A stretch of 64,000 nt of DNA from Curtobacterium flaccumfaciens pv. betae (GTDB taxonomy: Bacteria; Actinomycetota; Actinomycetes; Actinomycetales; Microbacteriaceae). How positions within the stretch are numbered: the stretch's first letter is position 1; each line of letters starts with the position of its first letter. The position numbers and the translations under genes are program-made. This document shows, piece after piece, positions 51,756 through 60,641 of the stretch. Under the pieces are notes generated by a model. The model saw only the letters and a list, made by a program, of their open reading frames with translations, ran no database searches and was not told the origin of the DNA. The stretch is from contig NZ_JAPJDC010000001.1 of assembly GCF_026241855.1 (NCBI RefSeq), positions 558,001 to 622,000 on the forward strand, read 5' to 3'.

Positions 51756-52625
51756 TCAGGCGCCGAGGCGCTCGATCAGCTCGGCGTAGCGCGCAGCCGT
51801 GCGCTCGACGATCTCGTCCGGGAGCACCGGCGGCGTGCCCTGGCGGTCCCAGTGCGCGCTGAGCCAGTCCCGCACGATCTGCTTGTCGAACGAGTCGGTG
51901 CGGTCGGCCGAGCGGGCGTCCCAGTAGCGGCTGGAGTCGCTCGTCAGGACCTCGTCGGCAATGCGGATCCGGCCGGTGGCGTCCTGCCCGAACTCGAACT
52001 TGGTGTCCGCGATGACGACGTCCCGCTCGAGGGCGATGGCCGCGGCCTCGGTGTAGACGTGCAGCGAGAGCTCGCGCAGGGTGGCGGCGGTCTCGGCACC
52101 GACCAGGTCGACGGTCTGCTCGTACGAGATGTTCTCGTCGTGCTCGCCCTGGGCTGCCTTGTACGCCGGCGTGTAGATCGGTTCCGGCAGGCGGTCACCG
52201 TTGCACAGCCCGGCGGGGAGCGCGACGCCGCACACGCTGCCGGTCTCCTGGTACTCGGCCCAGCCGCTGCCGACCAGGTACCCGCGAACGACGCACTCGA
52301 CGGGGAACATCGTGAGCGGCATGACGTGCATCGAGCGTGCCTCGACTTCGGCGGGCACCGGCGTGCCACCGGAGGACGGGCCGATGATGTGGTTCGGGAC
52401 GTCACTCAGCTGGGTGAACCAGAACCGGGACAGGCGGGTCAGCAGTTCGCCCTTGCCCGGGATCGGCGGCTCGAGCGCGAAGTCGTACGCGCTGACCCGG
52501 TCCGAGGCGACGAGCAGCAGTTCGGACGCGCTCGCCAGGTCAGCGGTGCCCTCGGGCACGTAGAGCTCGCGCACCTTGCCGGACGAGACGTGCCGCCAGC
52601 CGGCGATCGGCGCGGGGGCGGTCAC
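51756..52625 (-). CDS. purC: Phosphoribosylaminoimidazole-succinocarboxamide synthase
   Basis: A 289-residue SAICAR synthase that joins CAIR and aspartate with ATP (step 8 of purine synthesis). SSGKVRELY is the phosphate-binding start, ASDRVSAYDFALEPPIPGKG the next conserved part, RSMHVMPLTMFPVECVVRGY follows, and IADTKFEFG and LTSDSSRYW close the active site. GTG 52625 overlaps the purD stop as GTGA, so the two form a purD-purC operon on the minus strand. Its transcript would run into the repeat array. Confidence 0.96.
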   Translation of the reverse strand: MTAPAPIAGWRHVSSGKVRELYVPEGTADLASASELLLVASDRVSAYDFALEPPIPGKGELLTRLSRFWFTQLSDVPNHIIGPSSGGTPVPAEVEARSMHVMPLTMFPVECVVRGYLVGSGWAEYQETGSVCGVALPAGLCNGDRLPEPIYTPAYKAAQGEHDENISYEQTVDLVGAETAATLRELSLHVYTEAAAIALERDVVIADTKFEFGQDATGRIRIADEVLTSDSSRYWDARSADRTDSFDKQIVRDWLSAHWDRQGTPPVLPDEIVERTAARYAELIERLGA

Positions 52626-53890
52626 TTCGCGACCTTCGCTGCGATGTCGGTGCGGAACTGCGCGCCGTCGAGCGTGATGTCGCCGAGCCCGGCGTAGGCG
52701 CGCTCGCGGGCCTGGGTGAAGTCGGACCCGGTCGCCACGACGCTGAGCACCCGGCCGCCGGTGGCCACGAGCGTGTCGTCGAGGACGCCGGTGGCGGCGT
52801 GCGCGACCGATACGCCGTCGCGGGCGTTCGCGTCGTCGATGCCGGTGATCGGCCGACCGGTCTGCGGGTTCTCCGGGTAGCCCTCGCTCGCCAGGACGAC
52901 GGTGACGGCGACCTCGTCGCGGAACACGGGTGCGGGGACGGCACCGAGCTGCCCGGTGGCGGCGGCCAGCAGGAGTTCGCTGAGCGGCGTGGCCAGGCGG
53001 GGGAGCACGACCTGCGTCTCCGGGTCGCCGAAGCGCGCGTTGAACTCGATCACGCGGACGCCCTGCTCGGTGACGATGAGGCCGCAGTACAGGAGCCCGA
53101 CGAAGGGCGTGCCCTCGTGCTCGAGGCGGCGGACGGTCGGCAGCGCGACGAGCTCGGTGACCTCGTCGACGAAGGCCTGCTCGGACGGCCAGCGCTCGGC
53201 GAGCCACGGCAGCGGCGAGTACGCGCCCATGCCGCCCGTGTTCGGTCCGAGGTCGCCGTCGGCCAGGCGCTTGTAGTCCTGCGCGGGACTGAGCGCGCGG
53301 ACGTCGTGCCCGTCGCTCAGGAAGAACAACGAGACCTCTTCGCCGTCGAGGAACTCCTCGACCACGACGTGTCCGTGCTGGAGCCAGTAGGTTGCGTGGT
53401 CGATCGCGGCCTGGCGGTCGTCGGTCACGAGCACGCCCTTGCCGGCGGCGAGCCCGTCGGCCTTGACCACGTACGGGGCGCCGAGCTCGTCGATCGCGGC
53501 GACGGCTTCGTCCGCCGTGCCGGCGTAGACCGGACGCCCGGTGGGCACACCGGCCTCGCCCATGATCCGCTTGGCGAACGCCTTCGAGCCCTCGAGCTGC
53601 GCGGCGGCCTTGCCCGGCCCGAACACCGGGATGCCGCGGGTGCGCACCGGGTCGGCCACGCCGGCGATGAGCGGGGCCTCTGGGCCCACGACGACGAGTT
53701 CGACGTCGTTCTCGATCGCGTACTCGGCGACGAGCGCACCGTTGGTGGGGTCGAGGGAGACGGTCTCGACGTCGGCGGCGATGCCGGCGTTGCCGGGCGC
53801 TGCCGTGATGACGTGGCCCGCATGCTCAGCGAGGAGGGCCGTGATGATCGCGTGCTCGCGGGCACCGGAACCGAGGACGAGGATTCGCAC
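52622..53890 (-). CDS. purD: Phosphoribosylamine-glycine ligase (GAR synthetase)
   Basis: A 422-residue ATP-grasp enzyme that joins phosphoribosylamine and glycine (step 2 of purine synthesis). ILVLGSGAREHAIITALLA is the N-domain start, VVVGPEAPLIAGVADPVR follows, PYVVKADGLAAGKGVLVT is an ATP-binding strand, and NTGGMGAYSPLPW plus EFNARFGDPETQ are family signatures. GTG 53890 has TAGGGT 6 nt upstream, so the transcript is probably leaderless and diverges from the sterol-carrier-family gene. It leads the purD-purC operon. Confidence 0.96.
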   Translation of the reverse strand: MRILVLGSGAREHAIITALLAEHAGHVITAAPGNAGIAADVETVSLDPTNGALVAEYAIENDVELVVVGPEAPLIAGVADPVRTRGIPVFGPGKAAAQLEGSKAFAKRIMGEAGVPTGRPVYAGTADEAVAAIDELGAPYVVKADGLAAGKGVLVTDDRQAAIDHATYWLQHGHVVVEEFLDGEEVSLFFLSDGHDVRALSPAQDYKRLADGDLGPNTGGMGAYSPLPWLAERWPSEQAFVDEVTELVALPTVRRLEHEGTPFVGLLYCGLIVTEQGVRVIEFNARFGDPETQVVLPRLATPLSELLLAAATGQLGAVPAPVFRDEVAVTVVLASEGYPENPQTGRPITGIDDANARDGVSVAHAATGVLDDTLVATGGRVLSVVATGSDFTQARERAYAGLGDITLDGAQFRTDIAAKVAK

Positions 53891-53896
53891 CCGATC

Positions 53897-53902
53897 ACCC
53901 TA
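53897..53902 (-). promoter_or_regulatory. -10 element (TAGGGT) for purD
   Basis: On the minus strand TAGGGT ends 6 nt before GTG 53890. Confidence 0.6.
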
Positions 53903-53935
53903 CCCAGCCCGACTCGCCGCCCGCGATGCGAGGGC

Positions 53936-53941
53936 TAGCCT
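53936..53941 (+). promoter_or_regulatory. -10 element (TAGCCT) for the sterol-carrier-family gene
   Basis: TAGCCT ends 6 nt before ATG 53948, favouring this start over GTG 53942. Confidence 0.55.
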
Positions 53942-53947
53942 GTGGAG

Positions 53948-54319
53948 ATGCCACCCAGGAGGATCGAGGACGCCGACGGGCGCGCGGCACTCGCCGCGGT
54001 GCGTCGTGGGGAGACAGCCCGACCGGCCGTCGCGACCGCGGTGCGGTGGACGTTGCAGTGCCTGGCGGACGAGGTGCCGGGCAACAGCGTCGAGGTGCGG
54101 GTGCCGCCGTTCGCCGCCGTCCAGGCCGTGCCCGGGCCCCGGCACACCCGCGGCACGCCGCCGAACGTGGTCGAGACCGATGCCACCACCTGGCTGGCGC
54201 TCGCGTCGGGCGAGCTGACCTGGGCCGAGGCGGTCGCGCAGTCGCGCGTCAGCGCCTCGGGCTCGCGTGCGGACCTGACGGCGTTCCTGCCGGTCCGGCT
54301 GCCCGCCCCCGGCCCCTGA
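53948..54319 (+). CDS. Sterol carrier family protein (SCP2-like, actinobacterial)
   Basis: A 123-residue cytoplasmic protein of the actinobacterial sterol-carrier family. PGNSVEVRVPPFAAVQAVPG, RHTRGTPPNVVETDATTWLA and LASGELTWAEAVAQSRVSAS are the conserved text; the second half has the SCP2-like pattern in which an acidic strand precedes a W-containing helix. Its real ligand is unknown. It is next to and divergent from purD, as in related genomes as far as I recall. The C-terminus is Pro-rich. Confidence 0.85.
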   Translation: MPPRRIEDADGRAALAAVRRGETARPAVATAVRWTLQCLADEVPGNSVEVRVPPFAAVQAVPGPRHTRGTPPNVVETDATTWLALASGELTWAEAVAQSRVSASGSRADLTAFLPVRLPAPGP

Positions 54320-54325
54320 CCCCCG

Positions 54326-54355
54326 GGCACCAGACCCACCGGCACCAGACCCACC
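54326..54355 (+). repeat. Two direct 15-bp repeats after the sterol-carrier gene
   Basis: GGCACCAGACCCACC occurs twice head to tail. Nothing else recognisable lies between the gene end and the palindrome at 54443. Confidence 0.7.
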
Positions 54356-54442
54356 CACGCCGAAGGCGCCTGCGGAGGAGTCCCGCGCGAATTAGGTAGT
54401 GCCTACCGATGCGCCCGCATCGACCTGGTTCCTAAGCTTGAA

Positions 54443-54488
54443 GTCGCCGGGATTCGGACCCGACCCGAACGGGTCCGAACCCGGCGAC
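54443..54488. terminator. 19-bp stem with one-base bulge between convergent genes
   Basis: GTCGCCGGG (54443) and TTCGGACCCG (54453) pair with CGGGTCCGAA (54470) and CCCGGCGAC (54480) around a 7-nt loop, leaving one unpaired A. It lies between the sterol-carrier gene (+) and the LuxR-type gene (-). Confidence 0.75.
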
Positions 54489-54599
54489 AGGCACCAAGGT
54501 ACGCGATGTTCCACACAACGTGTCAATCGTGGCGGCGCGTCGTGCTGCAATCCGCAACGTTCTTGCGTGTGCGACAGCCGATGCCGAACGCCGAGCAGC

Positions 54600-57188
54600 T
54601 CAGAGCAGCTCGCTGAGCTCCGACCGCGCGTGCAGGTCCCACTTCGCGAAGACACGGGACAGGTGCGCGTCGATCGTCCGCGTCGAGAGCCCGAGGGACT
54701 CCGCGATCCGCCGGTTGCTCAGCCCCTGCGCGGCGAGCTCGGCGACCTCGTACTCGCGCTTCGTCAGCGGCGGCTTCGAGCGCCCGGCGGCCACCGAGAC
54801 CCCGTGCGCCGCGAGCACGCCCTGCGCCGCGATCACCCGCGTGCGGTCGTCGGCGCGCACGGCGTCGGCGTACTCGATCACGGCGGCGGCGAGTGGTCCG
54901 TCGACGCGGGTGGCGGCCTCGCGCATCCGCTCGAGCGAGCCGGTCGAGTCGCGCCCCTGCGACATGCCGACCGCGTGGTGCAGGGCGTACCCGTACATCA
55001 CGTGCGTCCACGAGCCGTTCGCCGTGCTGCGTTCGATGATCTCGTCGGCGTGCTGCAGCCCGGCCGGGTTGCCGAGCACGGCCTCGGTCCAGGCGATCGA
55101 CACGGCGACCTGTTCGCCGGTGATCCGCATCGCCCGCTGCGGGGTGGTCCGGGCCCGTTCGAGTGCACCGGAGGCTGCTTCCGGGCGTCCTGCGTAGGCG
55201 TGCGCCAGGGCCAGACGTGCCCAGGGGTAGGCCGCGAACCCGCCGTGGTCGGCGATGTCGTACCGTTCGCACGCCGCCGAGAACGCGGCGACGGCGTCGT
55301 CCCAGCGGCGCTGTGCGATCGCCAGGTTGCCCTGGCCGATGAGCTCGAGCGTGAAGTCGTACTTCAGGTAGGGGCTGGACCGGCCCGCCGGCACCTCGAT
55401 GATCAGGTCGTCCAGGTCGCCGCGCCACATCTGGACCTGGTGCAGGACGGAAGAGTTCTCGCCGACGCTCCAGGGCGCTGCCTCGACGTGCGCCACGGCG
55501 GTGGCCAGGGCGCGGTGACCGAGCGCGGACGCGTCGTCCAGTCGGCCGGCGGTCGCCAACGCCATCACGGCGCAGGGTGCGACGGCGAGGAACGACATCG
55601 GCATCGTCGGGGCGTCCACGATGCCGCTGCGCTCGATCTCGTCCCGGACCTCGGCGAAGTCCCCGCCCCAGCCCTGGTGCGCCATCCGGAGCAGCCGCAG
55701 CCGTTCGACGGCCTCGTCGGACACCACCAGGCGCGTGGCGGCATCGGTCAGGGCGACCGCCGCCGTGACGTCGTCGTCGTGGAACTGGCGGATGTTCGCC
55801 AGGGTCTCGCACGCTTCGATGACGGCCTCGTCGGTGACGTCGCCGACGTGCCGCTTCGCCGCGCCCCAGGCGGCTTCGGCGTCGGCGCGGCCGGCTTCAC
55901 GGCCGTCCGAGTACGAGTACGCCAGCGAGCGGAGGCAGTGCGCCGCGACCTGTTCGGTGGGGGTGAGCGTCGTGCGGAGCGCTGCCGAGGCCAGGGCGAT
56001 CCCGCTCTCGTGCTCCTGCAGCCGCACGGCGACCTGCGCCGCGTCGAGCAGCTGGTCGACCGACGGCAGGACCCCGCACTCGAGCGACCACAGCGCGGCA
56101 CGCAGCCGTGCGGCGGGCGGTGCACCCTCGGGCCGGTCGGTGCGGAACGCGTTGGCGCGCGCGAAGAGTGCGGTGCGCCGGGCCACCGGCACCAGGGTCC
56201 GGATGACCTCGCCGACGAGCGGGTGCGACGGCCGGACGACCGCGGCGCCGTCCTCGAGCGAGTCGATGCGGACCAGGCCGAGCGCGACGACCCGGTCGAC
56301 GTCCCCGCCGGTGACCAGGCCGAGCAGGCGCGCGAGCGGGATCGGGTCCGCGAGGGCGACGATGTCGACGACGTCGCGCAGGTCCTCCGGCAGCGACCCG
56401 AGCTCCGTGCGGTACATGTCGGCGAGGCTGTCCGACGCGGTCACCCGTCCGCGCCAGTACCACCCGGTCGCGGTGTGGTCGAGGGCGCCGGAGACCCGTG
56501 CTGCGCGGACCACCTCGCGCAGGTACAGCGGGTTGCCGGCGGTGGCGCGGTGGACGCGCTCGGCCGAGGCGTTCTCGAGCGGCGAGCCCAGTGCCTCGGC
56601 GACGAGCGCCGCGGTCTCGTGCAGGGCCAGGGGCTGCAGGTCGATGCGCTCGAGCAGGTCGTCCTGCCACAGCGCGCGGAGCGGCTCGGGGAGCGCCGTG
56701 AAGTCGCGGCAGGTCAGGACGAGCCGGGCTCCCTGCCGGCGGACCAGCCAGGCGACGTACCGCGCGGAGATCGCGTCGAGGTGGTCGGCGTCGTCGACGC
56801 GGAGCAGGACGTCGCGGTCGACGAGGTCCTCGATCGCCCGGAGGCGCTGCTCGGCACCGGTGTCGTCGGACAGCTCCGAGATGGACGCCGGCAGTTCGCC
56901 GAAGCGCTCGGCGACGGCGCCGAAGGGCATCGACCGGCTCGCGGCGACCGCCGTGATCGGCACGACGACCGTGCGGCCGGTGCCGTCGCGCCCGGCGACG
57001 CGGTCGGTGACCCGCGCCGCGGCCGTGCTCTTGCCGATGCCGGGGGCGCCGACGAGCGCGACGCTCCACCGGTGCTCGGCGACGACGGCGACGGCGCGGT
57101 CCTCCTCGACTCGCTGTGCGACGGGCCAGGCCACGCGGGCGGGGGTGGTCGGTCGGCGTCGGCGGGCGGGTGCGGTTCGTTCACGCAT
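54600..57188 (-). CDS. LuxR family transcriptional regulator with AAA ATPase domain (LAL type)
   Basis: An 862-residue large ATP-binding LuxR regulator. GAPGIGKST at residues 47-55 is Walker A; LLRVDDADHLDAISARYVAW holds Walker B; LVLTCRDF is the sensor strand. A long TPR-like helical region follows (about residues 330-790). The C-terminal HTH is LTKREYEVAELAAQGLSNRR and IAESLGLSTRTIDAHLSRVF. ATG 57188 is chosen for the SD GGAGGAGG; a longer frame upstream only overlaps the divergent gene. The effector and targets are unknown. The neighbour at 57297 is transcribed away from it. Confidence 0.92.
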   Translation of the reverse strand: MRERTAPARRRRPTTPARVAWPVAQRVEEDRAVAVVAEHRWSVALVGAPGIGKSTAAARVTDRVAGRDGTGRTVVVPITAVAASRSMPFGAVAERFGELPASISELSDDTGAEQRLRAIEDLVDRDVLLRVDDADHLDAISARYVAWLVRRQGARLVLTCRDFTALPEPLRALWQDDLLERIDLQPLALHETAALVAEALGSPLENASAERVHRATAGNPLYLREVVRAARVSGALDHTATGWYWRGRVTASDSLADMYRTELGSLPEDLRDVVDIVALADPIPLARLLGLVTGGDVDRVVALGLVRIDSLEDGAAVVRPSHPLVGEVIRTLVPVARRTALFARANAFRTDRPEGAPPAARLRAALWSLECGVLPSVDQLLDAAQVAVRLQEHESGIALASAALRTTLTPTEQVAAHCLRSLAYSYSDGREAGRADAEAAWGAAKRHVGDVTDEAVIEACETLANIRQFHDDDVTAAVALTDAATRLVVSDEAVERLRLLRMAHQGWGGDFAEVRDEIERSGIVDAPTMPMSFLAVAPCAVMALATAGRLDDASALGHRALATAVAHVEAAPWSVGENSSVLHQVQMWRGDLDDLIIEVPAGRSSPYLKYDFTLELIGQGNLAIAQRRWDDAVAAFSAACERYDIADHGGFAAYPWARLALAHAYAGRPEAASGALERARTTPQRAMRITGEQVAVSIAWTEAVLGNPAGLQHADEIIERSTANGSWTHVMYGYALHHAVGMSQGRDSTGSLERMREAATRVDGPLAAAVIEYADAVRADDRTRVIAAQGVLAAHGVSVAAGRSKPPLTKREYEVAELAAQGLSNRRIAESLGLSTRTIDAHLSRVFAKWDLHARSELSELL

Positions 57189-57284
57189 CCGACACACCTC
57201 CTCCGCTTGGGATACCGACCAGTAGCGACCATCCTCTCCCGGATCGGTCGCCGCGCACAGGCCGCGGGACGTCCCACAGTGGGG

Positions 57285-57290
57285 GACAAT
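57285..57290 (+). promoter_or_regulatory. -10-like element (GACAAT) for the gene at 57297
   Basis: GACAAT ends 6 nt before GTG 57297. Confidence 0.5.
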
Positions 57291-57296
57291 GGACGG

Positions 57297-57698
57297 GTGA
57301 GCAACACCGATCAACCCGACGAGCAGCCGCTCCCCACGCCGGCGCCGGCTCCCAGCGCGGTCGCCAGCCCCGACGAGGTCACCATCCGCCGTGCACCGAA
57401 GTTCGGCGTGTTCATCGTCGGCGGTGCCGTGCTCGGATTCCTCGCGACCCTCGTCGTGGTCGCCCTCACCATGAACCTCGGCGGTCAGCGGGACCAGACC
57501 AGCTTCGGCAGCCTGGTCGGCTACTTCAGCCTGTGGGGCGTCACGATCGGCGCCTTCATCGGTGCGGTCGTCGCCGTCGTGTTCGACCGGGTCTACGCCC
57601 GGCGTTCGGCCCGCCTGACGGCGGAGCGCGTCGAGGTCGAACTGCCGCCCGAGACGGTCGACGGTGAGCTCGACGACCACGGTGACCAGCGGCCGTAG
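57297..57698 (+). CDS. Small conserved membrane protein next to purF
   Basis: A 133-residue protein with an acidic/Pro-rich N-terminus, two membrane segments (about residues 38-60 and 77-100) and an acidic C-terminal tail (ELPPETVDGELDDHGDQ). VTIRRAPKFGVFIVGGAVLG and GYFSLWGVTIGAFIGAVVAV are the conserved segments of a small actinobacterial membrane protein that I recall near purF. Its function is unknown. GTG 57297 is supported by GACAAT 6 nt upstream. It is convergent with purF across the palindrome at 57713. Confidence 0.8.
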   Translation: MSNTDQPDEQPLPTPAPAPSAVASPDEVTIRRAPKFGVFIVGGAVLGFLATLVVVALTMNLGGQRDQTSFGSLVGYFSLWGVTIGAFIGAVVAVVFDRVYARRSARLTAERVEVELPPETVDGELDDHGDQRP

Positions 57699-57712
57699 CC
57701 GCTCCCGATCAA

Positions 57713-57758
57713 CGGACTGGAGGCCCGGTGCCAGCTGGCACCGGGCCTCCCGTCCGTC
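57713..57758. terminator. Long palindrome of the GGAGGCCCGG family, between convergent genes
   Basis: The central 32 nt (57720-57751) are a perfect palindrome with CCAGCTGG at the centre, extended by ACGGAC/GTCCGT. It shares almost its whole sequence with the copy at 40324. Confidence 0.8.
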
Positions 57759-57783
57759 TGGTGGTCGCGATCGCGACCCCCAC

Positions 57784-59241
57784 TCAGCTGAGCTGGTTGG
57801 CCTCGACCCAGGACAGGTACTCCGGGCTCACGGTGCCCGTGACGTACTCGCCCGTGAAGCAGCTCATCTCGAGGTCGGTCACGTCCGAGCCCTCGATGAT
57901 GGCGTCGCGCATGTCCCCGACCTCCTGGTAGATCAGGTGGTCGCTGCCGAGCACGCGGTTGATCTCCGGGATCTTCCGGTCGTGCGCGATGAGCTCCGCG
58001 CGCGTCGGCATGTTGATGCCGTAGACGTGCGGGAACCGGACAGGGGGAGCGGCGCTCGTGAACGTGACCTCGTTCGCGCCGGCGGCCCGGGCCATCTCGA
58101 CGATCTCGCGGCTCGTGGTGCCGCGGACGATCGAGTCGTCGACGATCAGGATGTTCTTGCCCTTGAACTCGGACGACATCGCGTTGAGCTTCTGACGTAC
58201 CGAACGCTTGCGCTCCGCCTGCCCCGGCATGATGAAGGTGCGGCCGACGTAGCGGTTCTTGTAGAAGCCCTCGCGGTACTCGATGCCGAGCTTCCGGGCG
58301 ACCTGCATGGCCGCCGGACGGCTCGAGTCCGGGATCGGCATGACCACGTCGATGTCACCGGTCGGCGCGTACTGCTCGATGGTGTCGGCGAGACGGTTGC
58401 CGAGGCGCAGACGTGCGTCGTAGACCGAGATGCCGTTCATCACCGAGTCGGGACGTGCCAGGTAGACGTACTCGAACGAGCACGGCACCAGGCGCGGGTT
58501 CTTCGCGCACTGGCGGGCGTGCATCTGGCCGTTCATCTCGATGAAGACGGCCTCGCCCGGGGCGATGTCGCGGACGATCTCGTACCCGCCGGACTCGAGC
58601 ACGAGCGACTCGCTCGCGACGACCCACTCCGGCTGCCCGGCCTCGTCGAACTTGTGGCCGAGGATCAGCGGGCGGATGCCGAACGGGTCGCGGAAGGCCA
58701 GCAGCCCGTGCCCGGCGATGGTCGCGATCGTGGCGTAGGAGCCCTCGACCCGCTCGTGCACGCGCTCGACGGCGTCGAAGACCTGACCCGGGTCGAGGTT
58801 CGCGCCGCGGACCTGGCCCTGCAGCTCGTGCGCCAGCACGTTCACCAGGAGCTCGGTGTCGCTCGTCGTGTTCAGGTGGCGACGGTCGATGTCGAACAGT
58901 TCACGCGTGAGTTCCCGCGTGTTGGTGAGGTTGCCGTTGTGGACGAGGACAATGCCGTACGGCGCGTTCACGTAGAACGGCTGGGCCTCTTCCTCGTTCG
59001 TCGCGGCGCCCTTGGTGGCGTAGCGGACGTGTCCGAGCCCCATGGTGCCGAGGAGGGCACGCATGTCGCGGGTCCGGAACGCCTCACGCACGTGGCCGCG
59101 GGTCTTGTGCATGTGGTGCACGTGACCCTCGACCGTGGCGATGCCCGTCGAGTCCTGCCCGCGGTGCTGCAGGAGGAGCAGTGCGTCGTAGATGGATTGG
59201 TTGGCGGGGCCCTGCGCAACAAGGCCGACGATGCCGCACAT
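57784..59241 (-). CDS. purF: Amidophosphoribosyltransferase
   Basis: A 485-residue enzyme that turns PRPP and glutamine into phosphoribosylamine, the first and regulated step of purine synthesis. Cys2 directly after Met1 (CGIVGLVAQG) is the glutaminase nucleophile, so no propeptide is present. HRGQDSTGIAT, GHVRYATKG and HNGNLTN belong to the N-terminal nucleophile domain. ILIVDDSIVRGTTSREIVEM is the PRPP loop, and the C-terminal Cys-containing segment is DLEMSCFTGEYVTG. It is transcribed away from purM, with only 73 bp between the starts; in many relatives the two genes run in the same direction. Confidence 0.96.
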   Translation of the reverse strand: MCGIVGLVAQGPANQSIYDALLLLQHRGQDSTGIATVEGHVHHMHKTRGHVREAFRTRDMRALLGTMGLGHVRYATKGAATNEEEAQPFYVNAPYGIVLVHNGNLTNTRELTRELFDIDRRHLNTTSDTELLVNVLAHELQGQVRGANLDPGQVFDAVERVHERVEGSYATIATIAGHGLLAFRDPFGIRPLILGHKFDEAGQPEWVVASESLVLESGGYEIVRDIAPGEAVFIEMNGQMHARQCAKNPRLVPCSFEYVYLARPDSVMNGISVYDARLRLGNRLADTIEQYAPTGDIDVVMPIPDSSRPAAMQVARKLGIEYREGFYKNRYVGRTFIMPGQAERKRSVRQKLNAMSSEFKGKNILIVDDSIVRGTTSREIVEMARAAGANEVTFTSAAPPVRFPHVYGINMPTRAELIAHDRKIPEINRVLGSDHLIYQEVGDMRDAIIEGSDVTDLEMSCFTGEYVTGTVSPEYLSWVEANQLS

Positions 59242-59314
59242 TCGCGGGTGTGCTCCAGACCGTAGAATCGGGGGGTACCGAACAAGTCTGCCATGTCACC
59301 GCGAAGGACTCCGC

Positions 59315-60430
59315 ATGCCCAACCCGTACGCCGAAGCCGGAGTGGACACCGCTGCCGGTGACCTGGCCGTCGAACTGATGAAGTCCGCGGTCGCGGCCAC
59401 CCACAACGCCTCGGTCCTCGGTGGCGTCGGCGGGTTCGCCGGGCTCTACGACGTCTCGTTCCTGAAGGACTTCTCACACCCGTTGCTCGCGACCTCGACA
59501 GACGGCGTCGGCACCAAGGTCGCCATCGCGCAGGCGATCGACAAGCACGACACCATCGGGCAGGACCTGGTCGGCATGGTCGTCGACGACATCGTCGTGG
59601 TCGGCGCGAAGCCGCTGTTCATGACCGACTACATCGCCTGCGGTCGCGTCGTGCCCGGCCGGATCGCCGACATCGTCGCCGGCATCGCCCGCGGCTGCTC
59701 GGAGACCGGCACCGCCCTGGTCGGCGGCGAGACCGCCGAGCACCCGGGGCTGCTCGGCCCGGACGACTACGACGTGGCCGGTGCGGCGACGGGTGTCGTC
59801 GAGGCCGACGCACAGCTCGGAGCGCACCTGGTGCAGGACGGCGACGTGGTCCTGGCGATCGAGTCGTCGGGCCTGCACTCGAACGGCTACTCGCTCGTGC
59901 GGCACATCCTGTCGTCGCGGGGCGTCGGCTTCACGGACCAGCTGCCCGAGCTGAGCGGCGTCGGGTTCGGCGGCGCGGTCTCCGTCGGCGAAGCCCTGCT
60001 CGAGCCGACCCGCCTGTACACCGCACCGCTCCTGGCCCTGCTCGAGCAGCACCCGGGCGCGGTGCACTCGCTCTCGCACGTGACCGGTGGTGGCATCGCC
60101 GCGAACCTGGCGCGCGTGCTGCCCGTCGGCTCCTGGGTCGAGGTCGACCGTTCCACCTGGCAGCCGCTCCCGGTCTTCCGGGTCCTGGCCGACATGGCCG
60201 GCACTCCGATCAAGGACACCGAGGGCACCTGGAACCTGGGCATCGGCATGTTCGCCGTCGTCTCGGCCGGGGCCGCTGCCGAGGTCATCGCCTCGCTCGG
60301 TGCCGCCGGCATGCCCACGTGGCCCGTCGGCACGATCGCCACGTCCGCGCGGGACCTGACCGGGTTCGAGCAGGGCGCCAAGGGTGTCGACGGCGGCGCG
60401 GTCCGGCTCGTCGGGAGCTACGCGGGCTGA
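59315..60430 (+). CDS. purM: Phosphoribosylformylglycinamidine cyclo-ligase (AIR synthetase)
   Basis: A 371-residue ATP-dependent enzyme that closes the imidazole ring (step 5 of purine synthesis). GVGGFAGLYDVSF near the N-terminus, LATSTDGVGTKVAIAQAIDK (ATP site), MVVDDIVVVGAKPLFMTDYI, GETAEHPGL and SSGLHSNGYSLVRHI are the family motifs. ATG 59315 has GAAGGA as SD; TAGAAT at 59263-59268 is a likely -10, giving a leader of about 40 nt. The C-terminal GVDGGAVRLVGSYAG is intact. Two direct repeats begin just after the stop codon. Confidence 0.96.
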   Translation: MPNPYAEAGVDTAAGDLAVELMKSAVAATHNASVLGGVGGFAGLYDVSFLKDFSHPLLATSTDGVGTKVAIAQAIDKHDTIGQDLVGMVVDDIVVVGAKPLFMTDYIACGRVVPGRIADIVAGIARGCSETGTALVGGETAEHPGLLGPDDYDVAGAATGVVEADAQLGAHLVQDGDVVLAIESSGLHSNGYSLVRHILSSRGVGFTDQLPELSGVGFGGAVSVGEALLEPTRLYTAPLLALLEQHPGAVHSLSHVTGGGIAANLARVLPVGSWVEVDRSTWQPLPVFRVLADMAGTPIKDTEGTWNLGIGMFAVVSAGAAAEVIASLGAAGMPTWPVGTIATSARDLTGFEQGAKGVDGGAVRLVGSYAG

Positions 60431-60445
60431 CCCGCTCGGTGCGGT

Positions 60446-60570
60446 GCCGTGGTGCGTGCGGTGAGTGGTCACGAACTGTCGTTTGGCGGCCCTGCAACCG
60501 AAGGTTCGTGACCACTCGGCGTCATGCGCGCGGTGAGTCGTGACCACTCGAGGCCGGGGACCCGGGCGCG
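60446..60570. repeat. 125-bp direct repeat, copy 1
   Basis: It starts with GCCGTGGTGCGTGCGGTGAG and contains the palindrome AGTGGTCACGAACTGTCG ... GGTTCGTGACCACT, the same design as the palindrome in the 143-bp array. It ends in CCGGGGACCCGGGCGCG. Confidence 0.85.
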
Positions 60571-60641
60571 GCAACGGGGCGTGGCACCGGTGTGGCGAGT
60601 GCGGGTGGCCCCTGCCGCCGGCGTGGGGTGTCCCGGGACCC

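Noticed and set aside
54399..54420. A second DtxR box (TTAGGTAGTGCCTACC)
   Set aside because: It starts like the iron box but the centre is wrong, and it lies between two gene ends, where no promoter is needed.
54399..57698. A long plus-strand frame leading into the gene at 57297
   Set aside because: The upstream part is antisense to the LuxR-type gene. A -10 element just before GTG 57297 supports the short gene.
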